Source: Tessaracoccus sp. SD287
GTDB taxonomy: Bacteria; Actinomycetota; Actinomycetes; Propionibacteriales; Propionibacteriaceae
Length of the DNA stretch: 64,000 nt
Assembly: GCF_017355265.1 (NCBI RefSeq)
Contig: NZ_JADIJQ010000013.1
Span: 1-64,000, forward strand
Direction of reading: 5' to 3'
Part shown: piece by piece, positions 21,261 through 31,265 of the stretch
How positions within the stretch are numbered: the stretch's first letter is position 1
How the letters are laid out: every line of letters starts with the position of its first letter
Notes under the pieces: model-generated
The model's input: the letters and a program-made list of their open reading frames with translations, nothing else
Told to the model about the DNA's origin: nothing
The model's database searches: none
Translations under genes and position numbers: made by a program

Positions 21261-22072
21261 CGCGCCGCCTCCGATGCGTCCGCCGACACGTCCACCGGTG
21301 CGTCCACCGTCACGGCAGCATCGCCGTGCTGCTGGTGGGCCAACAGCTGCAGCTGGGCCAGTGCCACCGCGCCCGCGGTGGAGGCGCGCAGCACCCCGTC
21401 GCTGATCAGCACCGGGATGGCACCGGCGGCGGTCAGCTCGGCGATTTCTTCGGGGCTGATGCCCCCCTCGGGGCCGACCAGCAGGGTCACCGGGCCGGCG
21501 TCGGGCAGGGCCACCGAGGCCAGCGGGGTGGTGGCCTCCTCGTGGGCGACCAGCACCAGTCCCCCGACCTGTTCGAGGTGGCGGGCCAGGCTCTTGGGGG
21601 TGATCACCTCGGGATGGACCTGCGGCACCCAGGCACGGCGGGACTGCTTGGCAGCCTCCCGGGCGGTTGCCTGCCACTTGGCCAGCCCCTTGTCGGCCTT
21701 GGCGTCCCACTTCACGATGCTGCGACGCGACTGCCAGGCGCTGAGGAAGTGGACGCCGACCTCGGTCAGAATCTCCACCGACAGGTCGCCGCGGTCGCCC
21801 TTGGCCAGACCCTGCACCACCCGCCAGGTCCAGCGCGGTTGGTGGTAGTCGTGGACCGCCTGCACCTGACCGGTCAGCGACTTCCCGTCGACCGAGGCCA
21901 CCAGCAGGTCCAGCACCCGGCCCAGGCCGTCGGCGACCAGGATGGTCTCACCGACCCGGGTGCGCTTGACGGTCACGGCGTGGCGCCCCTCGTCCCCGGC
22001 CAGGGTGAAGGAGTCACCGACGGTCGCCGCGGCGACCTGGTCGGCCCCGGCCAGGTACAGCGCGGCGGTCAT
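21257..22072 (-). CDS. rsmE: 16S rRNA m3U1498 methyltransferase
   Basis: This SPOUT-class enzyme methylates U1498 of 16S rRNA using S-adenosylmethionine. The 271-residue protein has the N-terminal PUA-like domain ([12 protein letters not shown]) and the C-terminal knot with L-V-G-P-E-G-G and L-R-A-S-T-A-G. The last ~20 residues are a low-complexity Val/Asp/Ala tail. Its start overlaps dnaJ (ATGA) and its end overlaps tgt. The hrcA-dnaJ-rsmE order is typical of actinobacteria. Confidence 0.95.
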   Translation of the reverse strand: MTAALYLAGADQVAAATVGDSFTLAGDEGRHAVTVKRTRVGETILVADGLGRVLDLLVASVDGKSLTGQVQAVHDYHQPRWTWRVVQGLAKGDRGDLSVEILTEVGVHFLSAWQSRRSIVKWDAKADKGLAKWQATAREAAKQSRRAWVPQVHPEVITPKSLARHLEQVGGLVLVAHEEATTPLASVALPDAGPVTLLVGPEGGISPEEIAELTAAGAIPVLISDGVLRASTAGAVALAQLQLLAHQQHGDAAVTVDAPVDVSADASEAAR

Positions 22073-23253
22073 CCGCCGAAGGCTTCCTTGAGGCGCCCGA
22101 AGACGCCCTTGTGGCCCTTGTCCGGTTCGGAGGCGACACTGGTCTCATCGCGCACCTCTGCCAACTGTCGCAGCAGGTCGCGCTGGGCGTCGTCGAGCCG
22201 GGTCGGGGTCTGGACGACGAAGGTGATGCCCAGCTCGCCGCGTCCACCGCCGCGCAGCCGCGGCACACCACGGTTGGGGATCGAGACGCGGGTGCCCGAC
22301 TGGGTGCCGGAGGGCACCTCGACGAGCACCTCGCGGTCGGCCAGGTCGGAGTCGTCGCGTTCGGCCTCCAGGGTGGTCACCGCGATCTTGGTGCCCAGCG
22401 CGGCCGCCGTCATCGGGATCCGCAGCGCGATCTCGAGGTTGTCGCCGTCGCGGGTGAAGACCTCGTGGTTGGCGACGATCAGTTCGACGTACAGGTCGCC
22501 GGCGGGGCCACCGCCCGGGCCGACCTCGCCCTGCGACTCCAGGTGGATGCGGTTGCCGGTGCTGACGCCGGCGGGAATCTTGACGCTGATCTGGCGCTTG
22601 TGCCGCACCCGACCCTCACCGGAGCACTCCCCGCAGGGCTGCGGGATGACGGTGCCGTAGCCGCGGCAGTTGGGGCAGGGCTGCGAAGTGCGGATGTCGC
22701 CCAGGAACGAGCGCTGCACCGAGGTGACGTCGCCGCGGCCATGGCAGGTGGGGCAGGACACCGGCTCGGAGCCCTCTTCGGCGCCCGACCCCGAGCAGCG
22801 GGGGCACAGGACGGCGGTGTCGATGGTCAGCGGCTTGGTCACGCCGAAGGCGGCCTCGGCCAGGGTCAGGCTCTGGCGCACCAGCGCGTCCTGGCCGCGG
22901 CGGGTCCGGGAGCGGGGACCGCGCTGGGCCTGGGCGCCGAACATGGCGTCGACCAGGTTGGTGAAGTCGAATCCGCCGGCGCCACCGCCACCGAAGCCGC
23001 CGCCGAAGCCGGCGAAGTCCTGGTAGCCGCCGCCGCGTCCGTGGGGGTCGCCACCGCGGTCGTAGACGGCCCGCTTGTGCTCGTCGTGCAGCACCTCGTA
23101 GGCCTCTTGGACCTCTTTGAACTTCTCGGCCGAATCCGGGTCGGAGGCGACGTCGGGATGCACCTTCATGGCCATCTTGCGATAGGCCTTCTTGATCTGT
23201 TCGGCGGTCGCGTCGCGGCTGACGCCCAGCACCTCGTAGTAGTCACTGCTCAT
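22069..23253 (-). CDS. dnaJ: Chaperone DnaJ (type I Hsp40)
   Basis: The 394-residue co-chaperone has an N-terminal J domain with the H-P-D tripeptide (KVHPDVASD) and a Gly/Phe-rich linker (about residues 75-95). Four zinc-finger repeats follow: [24 protein letters not shown] and CGECSGEG. The C-terminal substrate-binding domains complete the type I architecture. It lies 10 bp downstream of hrcA and should be repressed with it through the CIRCE operator. This is the HrcA-linked second DnaJ of actinobacteria (DnaJ2). Confidence 0.97.
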   Translation of the reverse strand: MSSDYYEVLGVSRDATAEQIKKAYRKMAMKVHPDVASDPDSAEKFKEVQEAYEVLHDEHKRAVYDRGGDPHGRGGGYQDFAGFGGGFGGGGAGGFDFTNLVDAMFGAQAQRGPRSRTRRGQDALVRQSLTLAEAAFGVTKPLTIDTAVLCPRCSGSGAEEGSEPVSCPTCHGRGDVTSVQRSFLGDIRTSQPCPNCRGYGTVIPQPCGECSGEGRVRHKRQISVKIPAGVSTGNRIHLESQGEVGPGGGPAGDLYVELIVANHEVFTRDGDNLEIALRIPMTAAALGTKIAVTTLEAERDDSDLADREVLVEVPSGTQSGTRVSIPNRGVPRLRGGGRGELGITFVVQTPTRLDDAQRDLLRQLAEVRDETSVASEPDKGHKGVFGRLKEAFGG

Positions 23254-23263
23254 CGGAGTTGTG

Positions 23264-24274
23264 TCATCCTTCCGCCAGGAATCGGCTCAGGTAGCGCGCC
23301 ACAGCACGCACCGAAGCAATGGTCGAGGGGTAGTCCATGCGGGTGGGTCCCACCACGCCGAGGCTGGCCCAGGTGTGGCCCGGGTCACCGTAGGACGAGG
23401 TCACTAATGAGGTGGACTGCAAACCCTGGTAGGGGTTCTCCTGCCCGATCCGCACGGTGACGTCGTCGCCGCGAGTCTCGCCCAGGAGCCGCAGCAGCAC
23501 CACCTGTTCCTCGAGGGCCTCGAGCACCGGCTGGACGGCCGTCTCGAAGTTCTCGGCGAAACGGGTCAGGTTCGGCACCCCGGCCACCACGATGCGGGCG
23601 CTGGGATCGGTGGCCAGCATCTCGAGCAGTGTCGCCACCACCGTGTTGGTGGCCACCCGTTCCTCCGGGTGGGTCTCGTCGACGACGGTGTGCAGCCGGT
23701 CGGCGGCGGTGCTGGGCAGCTGGTCGGCCACCGCGGCGTTCAGCCGTTGGCGCAATGAGGCCAGCTGGTCCTCGGTGTGGGTGGGCAGGTCGAGGACGCG
23801 CTGCTCCACGCGTCCGCTGGAGGTGATCAGCACGACCAGGGCACGGTCGACGGTCAGCGAGACCAGCTCGACGTGCCGGATGACCGCGGCCTGGGTGCTC
23901 GGGTACTGGACGATCGCCACCTGACGAGTCAGCTGGGCCAGCAGTCGGACGGTGCGCGAGACGATGTCGTCCAGGTCGACGGCACCGCTCATGAAGGTGG
24001 TGACGGCACGCTTCTCGGCCACCGACAGCGGCTTGACCGCGCCCAGACGGTCGACGAACAGGCGATAGCCCTTGTCGGTGGGGATGCGGCCGGCGCTGGT
24101 GTGGGGCTGGGTGATGTAGCCCTCGTCCTCGAGCACCGCCATGTCGTTGCGCACCGTGGCGGCCGAGACCTTCATGTTGTGACGCTCGACCAGGGCCTTG
24201 GAGCCGACGGGTTCGCGGCTGGCCACGTAGTCGGTGACGATGGCCCGCAGTACGTCGATCTTGCGTTCGTCCAC
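23264..24274 (-). CDS. hrcA: Heat-inducible transcription repressor HrcA
   Basis: HrcA represses chaperone genes by binding CIRCE and is kept active by GroEL. The protein has 336 residues from GTG 24274, placed eight bases after an AGGAGG. It shows the N-terminal winged helix ([16 protein letters not shown]) followed by the conserved [15 protein letters not shown]-like segment (here [20 protein letters not shown]). The C-terminal dimerisation/GAF-like region runs to the end. A perfect CIRCE element lies 42 bp upstream, so the hrcA-dnaJ-rsmE-tgt operon is autoregulated by heat shock. Confidence 0.97.
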   Translation of the reverse strand: MDERKIDVLRAIVTDYVASREPVGSKALVERHNMKVSAATVRNDMAVLEDEGYITQPHTSAGRIPTDKGYRLFVDRLGAVKPLSVAEKRAVTTFMSGAVDLDDIVSRTVRLLAQLTRQVAIVQYPSTQAAVIRHVELVSLTVDRALVVLITSSGRVEQRVLDLPTHTEDQLASLRQRLNAAVADQLPSTAADRLHTVVDETHPEERVATNTVVATLLEMLATDPSARIVVAGVPNLTRFAENFETAVQPVLEALEEQVVLLRLLGETRGDDVTVRIGQENPYQGLQSTSLVTSSYGDPGHTWASLGVVGPTRMDYPSTIASVRAVARYLSRFLAEG

Positions 24275-24316
24275 CACACCACCCTCCTCTTCCGGCCACG
24301 CCGATGGTGCCCCATG

Positions 24317-24343
24317 CTGGCACTCACGGCAAACGAGTGCCAG
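24317..24343 (-). promoter_or_regulatory. CIRCE operator of the hrcA-dnaJ operon
   Basis: The sequence has perfect 9-bp arms, CTGGCACTC and GAGTGCCAG, separated by exactly 9 bp, the canonical CIRCE geometry with core GCACTC-N9-GAGTGC. A TAGACT hexamer overlapping the operator edge (minus strand, just upstream) is a plausible -10 box. HrcA binding here would block hrcA transcription. The divergent hydrolase gene starts at 24389, so it may be affected too. Confidence 0.93.
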
Positions 24344-24388
24344 TCTACTCCGAATCGTCGGGTGCCTCATCCGTGGCAGGCTGGGGGC

Positions 24389-25318
24389 GTGGAACCACGA
24401 CTTGACACCAGCCCCGCCGCCCCCCGCTCCCCCCGCCCGACCGACGCCTGGTCGCTGGGCAGCTGGCAGCCCGTCACCGAGGACATCTGGGTGATGGTCG
24501 CCGAACCGGCCGGGGTGAACATTGGCCTGGTCGTCGGCAGTGAGCACGTGCTGCTGGTCGACACCGGATCCAGCCCGGCGCAGGGACGAGCCATCGCCGA
24601 GTCGGCGCGGGACCTGGTCGGTCGCCCCGTCGACCGGGTGGTGCTCACCCACGGACACTGGGACCACTTCCATGGTCTGGCCGGCATTCCGGACGCCGAG
24701 TCCTACGGGCACGAGCAGTTGCTGGCCGACCTGGCCGCGGCCCAGCAGGATCCCGCCACGGCCGTCGGCCTGGTCGGGCCCACGCACCTGTTCTCGCTGG
24801 TGCGGGCCCTCGACCTGGGCGGGCTGCGGGTCGAGATGCTGCACTTCGGCCCGGCCCATACCCAGGGCGACGTGCTGGTCCACGTGCCGGCCCGCAAGGT
24901 CTGGTTCACCGGTGACCTGGTCGAGACCGCCGGGGACGTCGAGATCAGCGACGAGTCGACCATCGAGAAGTGGCCGATGGCGCTGGACGGCATCCTGGGT
25001 GGGGCCGACGAGAGCACCATCTTCGTGCCGGGCCACGGCCGGGTCGCGGGCACCGTCGAGGTCTTCGCGCACCGCGCCAACATCTCCATGCTGTACGGCG
25101 CCGGTGAGGCGCTGGTCAATCGTGGGGTCCGCCTGGAGCAGGCGCTGGCCGCCATCGACACCCCCGTGCTCGCCGACGGCAGCCCGCATCCGGGGGCCTC
25201 GGAGTGGGAATGGCCGTTCGGCCCTGCCGCGATCAAGGCGGCCCTGCCGCTGGTCTATGCCGAACTCGCCGGGCACGGGCAGGTGCCGCGCACGAAGCTG
25301 CCGCTGATTCGTCCCTGA
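24389..25318 (+). CDS. MBL-fold metal-dependent hydrolase
   Basis: The protein has 309 residues from GTG 24389. The metallo-beta-lactamase metal motif is H-G-H-W-D-H, followed by further ligands in GPAHTQGD and a late GHG (VPGHGRV). The overall pattern (NIGLVVGSEHVLLVDTG) resembles quinoprotein-relay or cyclase-like MBL proteins of unknown substrate. It is divergent from hrcA, across the CIRCE site. The ribosome-binding site is weak (GCTGGGGGC). Confidence 0.82.
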   Translation: MEPRLDTSPAAPRSPRPTDAWSLGSWQPVTEDIWVMVAEPAGVNIGLVVGSEHVLLVDTGSSPAQGRAIAESARDLVGRPVDRVVLTHGHWDHFHGLAGIPDAESYGHEQLLADLAAAQQDPATAVGLVGPTHLFSLVRALDLGGLRVEMLHFGPAHTQGDVLVHVPARKVWFTGDLVETAGDVEISDESTIEKWPMALDGILGGADESTIFVPGHGRVAGTVEVFAHRANISMLYGAGEALVNRGVRLEQALAAIDTPVLADGSPHPGASEWEWPFGPAAIKAALPLVYAELAGHGQVPRTKLPLIRP

Positions 25319-25343
25319 GCCACCGCGTCCTGCGCCGGGCACC

Positions 25344-25395
25344 CGACAGTGGCGAATCTCGCACGCCGTGTTCGGTGGCGGACTCGCCACTGTCG
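25344..25395. terminator. Long inverted repeat between convergent genes (possible bidirectional terminator)
   Basis: Perfect 12-bp arms (CGACAGTGGCGA at 25344-25355; TCGCCACTGTCG at 25384-25395) flank a 28-nt loop. It lies in the 104-bp gap between the MBL hydrolase and the opposing phosphatase gene. There is no T-run on either side, so it may be a non-canonical terminator or an mRNA-end stabilising stem. Confidence 0.55.
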
Positions 25396-25422
25396 TGACG
25401 GTGGTGTCTGCGCAGGCAGCGC

Positions 25423-26208
25423 CTAGACGTCGACGCGCAGGTCGAGCAGGCTCTTGATGGTCGGCACCAGGTCGGGATGGCCGACGGCGAGCAGGCCGCG
25501 TTCGGTGCTGCTGGCCTGGTAGGGGCTGCCGGTCCAGCTGAACACGCCACCGCCCGCCTCGGCGACCAGCAGCGCCCCGGGGGCGTGGTCCCACGGGTTG
25601 TTGTTGACGTAGAGCAGGAAGTCGTTGTCCCCGGTGGCAATGTCGGGGTAGTCGACGCCGCAGCACCACTTGCTCATGGAAAACGCCAGCTGGCCGCCGG
25701 TGTCGGCCTTGAGCAGGCGCTGACGGCTGGTGCGTCCCTGCGGAACCCCCTGGACGGCACGGCGCTTGGCCATCCGTTCGCCGTCGCGGTAGGCGCCGGA
25801 GCCGAGTTCGGCGACGTAGGCATGGCCCATGGCCGGCTGCAGGATCCACGAGCGGGTGGTGACCCCGTGCTTCAACTCGGCGATCATCACCGCGTGCTCC
25901 ACCTTGCCCTCGGTGAAGTTCTTGGTGCCGTCAATGGGGTCGACCAGGAACGCGTGCTCAGCGGTGCCGACGTGGTCGAGCAGCAGCGGGTTGGCGAAGC
26001 TGGCCTCCTCGCCGATGACGACGCACCCCGGGTAGGCGGCGCTCAGCTGGGCGGCGATCGCCTCCTCGGCCTGGCGGTCGGCGATGGTGACCAGATCGCC
26101 GGGGCCGGCCTTCTCGATGATCTCGTGGTCGGCCAGGGCACGGAAACGCGGGTTGATCACCTCGGCGGCGACCTGCTTCATCATGTCCAGTACTGCTTCG
26201 GTATCCAT
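25423..26208 (-). CDS. Inositol monophosphatase-family phosphatase
   Basis: The 261-residue protein has the Li+-sensitive Mg2+-phosphatase signatures: G-E-E (about residue 77), D-P-I-D-G-T-K-N-F (motif A) and P-W-D-H-A-P-G-A-L-L-V-A-E-A-G-G (motif B). In actinobacteria this family includes inositol monophosphatases, histidinol-phosphate phosphatase HisN and 3'-phosphoadenosine phosphatases; the sequence alone does not decide among them. No his or inositol genes are adjacent. It is the last gene of a minus-strand run. Confidence 0.85.
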   Translation of the reverse strand: MDTEAVLDMMKQVAAEVINPRFRALADHEIIEKAGPGDLVTIADRQAEEAIAAQLSAAYPGCVVIGEEASFANPLLLDHVGTAEHAFLVDPIDGTKNFTEGKVEHAVMIAELKHGVTTRSWILQPAMGHAYVAELGSGAYRDGERMAKRRAVQGVPQGRTSRQRLLKADTGGQLAFSMSKWCCGVDYPDIATGDNDFLLYVNNNPWDHAPGALLVAEAGGGVFSWTGSPYQASSTERGLLAVGHPDLVPTIKSLLDLRVDV

Positions 26209-26290
26209 TGCACTCCCCCATGTGGGTTGTTTGTCCGTCGTGTTCGCGGCCTGGTCCGGCCAGACGAGTCAACCAGTTGTGGTCATCGGG

Positions 26291-27322
26291 TCACGAACCC
26301 GGGTCCAGATCGTGGCTGCGGGCGGCCTCGGCCAGCAGGTCGGCGGCCTGCTGCAGGTGGTGGGCCGACTCGTCGCGGTCGGCCTCGAGCGAGGCCAGCG
26401 TCGTCTCGGCGTCGTCGAGCGCCGCGTCGGCGCGCTCCAGTCGTTCCTGGGCGCTGGCCAGGGCCGCCCGGGCAGCCTCCAGCTCGGCCTGCGCCTCGGC
26501 GCGTCGGGAGGCCGCCTCCTCGCGGGCCTTCTGGGCGCGGGTGCGTGCCGTGGCGGCCCGCTCGAGGCTGCGGGTGAGCCGGTCATGGGCGCGTTCGGCG
26601 CTCCGGTGGGCCTGCTGCGCCTCCGCCAGTGCCCGTGCGGCGCGCTCACGTCGGCGTCGCTCGGCGGTCTCGGAGGCGTCGGTGTTGGCGGCTTCGGTGT
26701 CGGGGGTCTCGGTGTCCGTGGACTCGGGGGTCTGGACGTCGGGTGCCGGGTCGGGGACGACTGACAGGTGCGAGCGGTCGCGGGGTGCGCTGGTCCCGGG
26801 GTCGGCGGCCAGCGCCTGGTCGAGGTCCACCGGGCCGAACCCTGCGTAGCTGAGCGTGCGGGCCAGGCACCCGGACCGGACGGCCTGTTCGGCGGCGGGG
26901 TCGGCCAGAGCGGCGGTCAGGGTGTGGCGCACCTCGTCCAGGCTGGTCGGGCTGGGGTGCACGTCGGCGTCGCGCAGCAACGCCACTAGGTCGGTGATGA
27001 CCTGGTCCTCCAGCTGCCGACGCCGGGCCCCGAACTGGCCGAGTTCGGCGATGCTCAGGGCCGCCTGCGCCTCGCGCATGGGCTCACCGAGGTCGAGGAA
27101 CTCCAGCAGCGCCGGCAGCGGGGCGCGGACGGCGCGGTTGAGGTAGCTGGCCCCCACGGTGGGGCGGCGCAGCGCCTTGATCTGGGCGGCCAGCTCGCGT
27201 TGCTTGAGCGTGCGGGCCTGCTTGGCCCAGGCGTCGCGGCGGGCGACGAACTCGCCGGGGTCACGGGAGTACAACTCGTCGGTGATCACGTGCAGCGGCG
27301 GCATCGTCGGGTTCTCGGCCAT
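26291..27322 (-). CDS. Coiled-coil protein of unknown function
   Basis: This 343-residue protein has an N-terminal globular half (residues 1-160, starting LHVITDELYSRDPGEF) with conserved-looking helices. An Asp/Thr/Glu-rich linker follows (about 180-215), then a long Ala/Arg/Glu coiled coil (about 218-335, e.g. AERRRRERAARALAEA). No signal peptide or membrane helix is present. It sits 13 bp after the DUF3097 gene, and both are plausibly one transcript. The N-terminal half resembles uncharacterised actinobacterial proteins; I cannot name a function. Confidence 0.75.
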   Translation of the reverse strand: MAENPTMPPLHVITDELYSRDPGEFVARRDAWAKQARTLKQRELAAQIKALRRPTVGASYLNRAVRAPLPALLEFLDLGEPMREAQAALSIAELGQFGARRRQLEDQVITDLVALLRDADVHPSPTSLDEVRHTLTAALADPAAEQAVRSGCLARTLSYAGFGPVDLDQALAADPGTSAPRDRSHLSVVPDPAPDVQTPESTDTETPDTEAANTDASETAERRRRERAARALAEAQQAHRSAERAHDRLTRSLERAATARTRAQKAREEAASRRAEAQAELEAARAALASAQERLERADAALDDAETTLASLEADRDESAHHLQQAADLLAEAARSHDLDPGS

Positions 27323-27335
27323 GCCCGCGCTCCGT

Positions 27336-28184
27336 TCAGTCCTGCAGGTGGTCGGCGGTGACGAAGTCAATGAGCTTCTCGACCTCGGTGACCAACCGGG
27401 CGTCCAGGTCACGGTAGTTGCGCACCGTGGCCAGCAGCGCCCGCCAGAAATGGGCGACATCAGCCTGGGTCTCGTGCGGCTGCTTGAGCGCGGCCAGCGT
27501 CCCCTTCTTGAAGTCGACGTCCTTGGGAATGCTGGGCCAGGCCTTGAGTCCGACGCGCTCGGGTTTCACGGCGTGCCAGATGTCGATGTAGTCGTGGCCG
27601 GTCACCATCACCAGGTCCTTGTAGCCGGCCTTGGCGACCTGGGCAGCGATCCGTGACTCCTTGGACCCGGGCACCAGGTGGTCGACCAGCACCCCCAGCC
27701 GGCGTCCGGGTGCCGGGGCGAAGTCGGCGACGATCGAGGGCAGTTCGTCGATGCCGCCGATGAACTCGACCACCACGCCGACGTGGCGCAGGTCATCGCC
27801 CCAGACCTTTTCGACGAGTTCGGCGTCGTGGCGTCCCTCGACGTAGATGCGGCTGGGCAGCGCCACCCGGGGCTTGGTGGGGGTGACGTCGGCGCGTGAC
27901 CCCGACGCGGTGTAGGTCGGCAAGCTGGCGCCCTTGCGCAGCGGGATGCGCAGGTTGACCGGCTTGCCCTCGACCCAGAAGCCGGGTCCGACGGGAAAGG
28001 ACCGCTTGGCGCCCTTGCGGTCCTCCAGGATGACGATGCCGTTCTCCCAGCCAATGACCGCGCCGACAAAGCCGCTGGTGGGTTCCTCGACGACCAGCCC
28101 CTTCTCGAGGGGGACGTCGGTGGAGGTGGGGCGGCCTTCCTTGCGCCAGCCTTGTTTGAGCACGTCGCCGGAGTATCGATTCAC
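27336..28184 (-). CDS. DUF3097-family protein
   Basis: This 282-residue cytoplasmic protein matches the actinobacterial DUF3097 family: an N-terminal beta-rich region (GAVIGWENGIVILEDRKG), then a Toprim-like core with E-G-R-H-D-A-E-L and G-V-L-V-D-H-L-V-P-G-S-K-E-S. The E...DHxxxGSKE pattern is reminiscent of Toprim-type metal-binding acidic motifs, so a nucleic-acid function is a reasonable guess (inference). The family often sits near hemW/hrcA in actinobacteria, as here. Confidence 0.85.
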   Translation of the reverse strand: MNRYSGDVLKQGWRKEGRPTSTDVPLEKGLVVEEPTSGFVGAVIGWENGIVILEDRKGAKRSFPVGPGFWVEGKPVNLRIPLRKGASLPTYTASGSRADVTPTKPRVALPSRIYVEGRHDAELVEKVWGDDLRHVGVVVEFIGGIDELPSIVADFAPAPGRRLGVLVDHLVPGSKESRIAAQVAKAGYKDLVMVTGHDYIDIWHAVKPERVGLKAWPSIPKDVDFKKGTLAALKQPHETQADVAHFWRALLATVRNYRDLDARLVTEVEKLIDFVTADHLQD

Positions 28185-28195
28185 GTGAGTTGAGG

Positions 28196-29650
28196 TTACA
28201 GGCTGATGCCGACGTACTTGGTTTCGAGGTACTCCTCCAGGCCTTCGTGGCTGCCCTCACGCCCCAGCCCGGACTGCTTCACCCCACCGAAGGGCGCGGC
28301 CGGGTTCGAGACCAGACCGGTGTTCAGTCCGACCATGCCCGACTCGAGGCGCTCGACGGCGTGCATCGCCCGTCCGAGGTCGCGGCTGTAGACGTAGGCC
28401 ATCAACCCGAACTCGGTGTCGTTGGCCAGGTCGATGGCCTCCTCGTCGGAGTCGACCACCACGATCGGGGCGACCGGCCCGAAGATCTCCTCCTTGAGCA
28501 GGCGGGCATCGCGCGGCACGTCGCCCAGCACCGTGGGGGCGAAGAAGAACCCCGGACGATCGACGCGGTCGCCGCCGGTGAGCACCCGGGCGCCCCTGCT
28601 GACGGCGTCCTGGGTGAGTTCGGCGACCTTGTCCAGCGTGTCCTGGTCCACCAGCGGGCCCAGCGTCGTCGCGTCCTCGATGCCCGGGCCGACGACCAGC
28701 TTCTCGGTCGCCTCGACCAGTGCCACCTGGAACTGCTCGACGACGTCGCGGTGCACGTAGAACCGGTTGGCGGCGGTGCACGCCTCGCCGTTGTTGCGGA
28801 ACTTGGCGACCATCGCCCCCTTCACCGCTGCCTCCACGTCCGCGTCCTCGAGCACCAGGAAGGGCGCGTTGCCGCCGAGTTCCATGGACGTGCGCAGCAC
28901 GCTGTCGGAGGCCTGGGCCAGCAGCTTGCGGCCGACCTCGGTGGAGCCGGTGAAGGTGAGCTTGCGCAGCCGTGGGTCAGCCATGATCGGCTCGGAGACG
29001 TCGCTGGACGTGGAACTGACGACGCAGTTGACCACCCCGTCGGGCACGCCCGCGTCCTGGAGCGCCTGCATCAGGTACAGCATCGTCAGCGGCGTGGACG
29101 AGGCCGGCTTGATCACCACGGTGCACCCTGCCGCCAGGGCGGGGGCAATCTTGCGGGTGCCCATGGCCAGCGGGAAGTTCCACGGCGTGATCGCGTAGAC
29201 GGGGCCGACGGGTTGTTTGATGGTCATGATCCGGTTGCCGCCGCTGGGGGCCACCGACCAGCGACCCTCGATCCGGCAGGCCTCCTCGGCGAACCAGCGC
29301 AGGAACTCGGCACCGTAGGCGACCTCACCGCGTCCCTCGGCCAACGGCTTGCCCATCTCCAGGGTCATCAGCGCCGCAAAGGTGTCGGCGCGTTCGGTGA
29401 CCAGGTCGAAGGCGCGCCGCAGGATCTCGGCCCGTTCGCGGGGATCGGTGGCAGCCCACGCCTCGGCGGCGGCGCAGGCGGCGTCCATGGCGGCGCGGGC
29501 ATGGTCGGGACTGCCGTCGCTGACGGTGGCCAGCGTCTGGCCCGTGGCCGGGTTGGTCACCTCGAAGGTGTCCTGGGTCTGGACGAACTCACCGCCGATG
29601 AACTGGCCGACAGGGACAGCGGCAAGGACCTTGGCTACGTCAACACTCAT
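28196..29650 (-). CDS. gabD: NAD(P)-dependent succinate-semialdehyde dehydrogenase
   Basis: The 484-residue aldehyde dehydrogenase has the Rossmann motif F-T-G-S-T-E-V-G, general base Glu257 in M-E-L-G-G-N-A-P and catalytic Cys291 in N-G-E-A-C-T. The C-terminal segment (GVKQSGLGREGSHEGLEEY) is typical of GabD/SSADH rather than general ALDHs. It would oxidise succinate semialdehyde to succinate, linking 4-aminobutyrate or related catabolism to the TCA cycle. No transaminase (gabT) is nearby. Substrate assignment is by family resemblance. Confidence 0.88.
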   Translation of the reverse strand: MSVDVAKVLAAVPVGQFIGGEFVQTQDTFEVTNPATGQTLATVSDGSPDHARAAMDAACAAAEAWAATDPRERAEILRRAFDLVTERADTFAALMTLEMGKPLAEGRGEVAYGAEFLRWFAEEACRIEGRWSVAPSGGNRIMTIKQPVGPVYAITPWNFPLAMGTRKIAPALAAGCTVVIKPASSTPLTMLYLMQALQDAGVPDGVVNCVVSSTSSDVSEPIMADPRLRKLTFTGSTEVGRKLLAQASDSVLRTSMELGGNAPFLVLEDADVEAAVKGAMVAKFRNNGEACTAANRFYVHRDVVEQFQVALVEATEKLVVGPGIEDATTLGPLVDQDTLDKVAELTQDAVSRGARVLTGGDRVDRPGFFFAPTVLGDVPRDARLLKEEIFGPVAPIVVVDSDEEAIDLANDTEFGLMAYVYSRDLGRAMHAVERLESGMVGLNTGLVSNPAAPFGGVKQSGLGREGSHEGLEEYLETKYVGISL

Positions 29651-29790
29651 GCCCCGACCCTACGCGCGTGGGGCTGTTCTGTCGGCGACGTGTCGGTGAG
29701 ACGTTGGGCAGCCCCGAACCGACACGCGTGGCAGTCAGCCTCAGGTGCGGTGAACAACCAAGCTCCCCGGAGCACGAGCCCTGCAGATAT

Positions 29791-29813
29791 GCACCCCGCG
29801 TGCTCTGGGGTGC
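29791..29813 (-). terminator. Candidate terminator downstream of hemW
   Basis: A 7-bp stem, GCACCCC/GGGGTGC with a 9-nt loop, lies about 50 bases past the hemW stop in the gap before gabD. On the plus strand it is followed by TTGTGTG; on the minus strand by ATATCTGC, so the U-tract is poor in both directions. Moderate to low support. Confidence 0.4.
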
Positions 29814-29861
29814 TTGTGTGTCGACGCCGAACAGAGCAACAGGGCGCTCAGAGCAGCTCGA

Positions 29862-31082
29862 TCACACCAACAGGTCGAGGATGATGCCGTCGGCCAGCAA
29901 CCGACCGGACAGGGTCAGCCGCACCCTCTGCTCGGTGACCACCGCATGGCCGGACGCGACCCACCGGTCCAGCCGGGCGCATTCCTCTGCCGTCAGGACG
30001 TCCATCGGCAGCCCGTCGGCGATCCGCAGTTCCAGCAGCACCCGCTCCTCGTGACGCTGCTCGGACGTCAAGCTCTCCCGGCCGACGGCGGCGGGAGCAC
30101 CCTCGGCCAGGGCCCGGGTGTACTTGGCCGGATGCTTGTGGTTCCACCACCGCACGCCGTTGACGTGGGAGTGGGCGCCCGGGCCGAACCCCCACCAGTC
30201 CTGTGAACGCCAGTAGGCCAGGTTGTGCTGGCTGCGGTGCTGGCGACCATCGGCGGGGCGCGCCCAGTTGCTCACCTCGTAGTTCTGGTAGCCGGCACCG
30301 CCCAGCACCTGTTCGGCCAGCAGGTACTTGTCGGCATGGTCGTCCTCGCTGGGCATCGGGATCTCGCCGCGCCGCACTCGAGCCGCGAACCGGGTACCCA
30401 CCTCCACGATCAGGGAGTAGGCGCTGACGTGGTCGACCTCGGCGCTGAGGACCGCCTCCAGGCTGGCGCGGAAGTCGTCGAGGGACTCCCCCGGGGTGCC
30501 CATGATCAGGTCCAGGCTGATGTCGCTGAACCCGGCCCGCCGGGCCATGGCGACCACCTCGAGGGCCCGCCCGGGGGTGTGCCGGCGGTCGAGAAGAGCC
30601 AACACGTGGGGGCGCGCCGACTGCATGCCCAGACTGAGCCGGGTGAAACCCGCCGACAACAGCCCGTCCAGCCACTCCTCGGTGACCGACTCGGGGTTGG
30701 CCTCGGTGGTCACCTCGACCCCGTCGGCCAATCCGAACTTGTCACCCAGGTGGGCCAGCAGCCCGGCCATGTCGGCGGCGGGCACCAGGGACGGGGTGCC
30801 GCCACCCACGAAGACGGTCGTCAGCGGCCGACTCGTGCCCAGGGCGATGGCGGCGGCGTCGATCTCGGCATGCATGCCCTTCAACCAGCTGCCCATGCCC
30901 AGACCCGGGTCCTCGCCCAGTTCGGAGGCGGTGTAGGTGTTGAAGTCGCAGTAGCCGCAGCGGGTGGTGCAGAAGGGCACGTGCAGGTAGGCGCTGAGCG
31001 TGGTCGCGGGGTCCGTCGGATGCCCCGCCGGGATCGGTCCGCCGGCGGGTACGTCGTCACCGTCTGGCTGTTGTGATCCCAT
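29862..31082 (-). CDS. hemW: Heme chaperone HemW (radical SAM, HemN-like)
   Basis: The 406-residue radical SAM protein has the C-x3-C-x2-C cluster at Cys38, Cys42 and Cys45 (CTTRCGYC) and the GGGTPS SAM-binding motif. The sequence lacks the N-terminal extension of true coproporphyrinogen oxidase HemN, and HemW proteins are now known to insert heme. The N-terminal ~25 residues are Pro/Gly-rich and may be over-extended, so a later start is possible. In many actinobacteria hemW follows lepA; here lepA is 4.8 kb away. Confidence 0.92.
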   Translation of the reverse strand: MGSQQPDGDDVPAGGPIPAGHPTDPATTLSAYLHVPFCTTRCGYCDFNTYTASELGEDPGLGMGSWLKGMHAEIDAAAIALGTSRPLTTVFVGGGTPSLVPAADMAGLLAHLGDKFGLADGVEVTTEANPESVTEEWLDGLLSAGFTRLSLGMQSARPHVLALLDRRHTPGRALEVVAMARRAGFSDISLDLIMGTPGESLDDFRASLEAVLSAEVDHVSAYSLIVEVGTRFAARVRRGEIPMPSEDDHADKYLLAEQVLGGAGYQNYEVSNWARPADGRQHRSQHNLAYWRSQDWWGFGPGAHSHVNGVRWWNHKHPAKYTRALAEGAPAAVGRESLTSEQRHEERVLLELRIADGLPMDVLTAEECARLDRWVASGHAVVTEQRVRLTLSGRLLADGIILDLLV

Positions 31083-31265
31083 GGGTGGTCATCCTACGTG
31101 GCTGACGCGGCCCGGCTCCTGCTCGACGGTCGGGGTTCGCCGCGGGGCGGCGGTCGTGTTGCCGAACCTGGCCCATGACACCCGGCACGGTTCCGCCGAC
31201 AGCGAAGTTTGGACTCGTTTGGGTCTCAACGCCGTGGACGGATCAATTTTGCAGGGCCCGGTTCC

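Noticed and set aside
20142-22660. Plus-strand frames opposite tgt, rsmE and dnaJ.
   Set aside because: No domain content and composition of antisense translation; the minus-strand genes are unambiguous.
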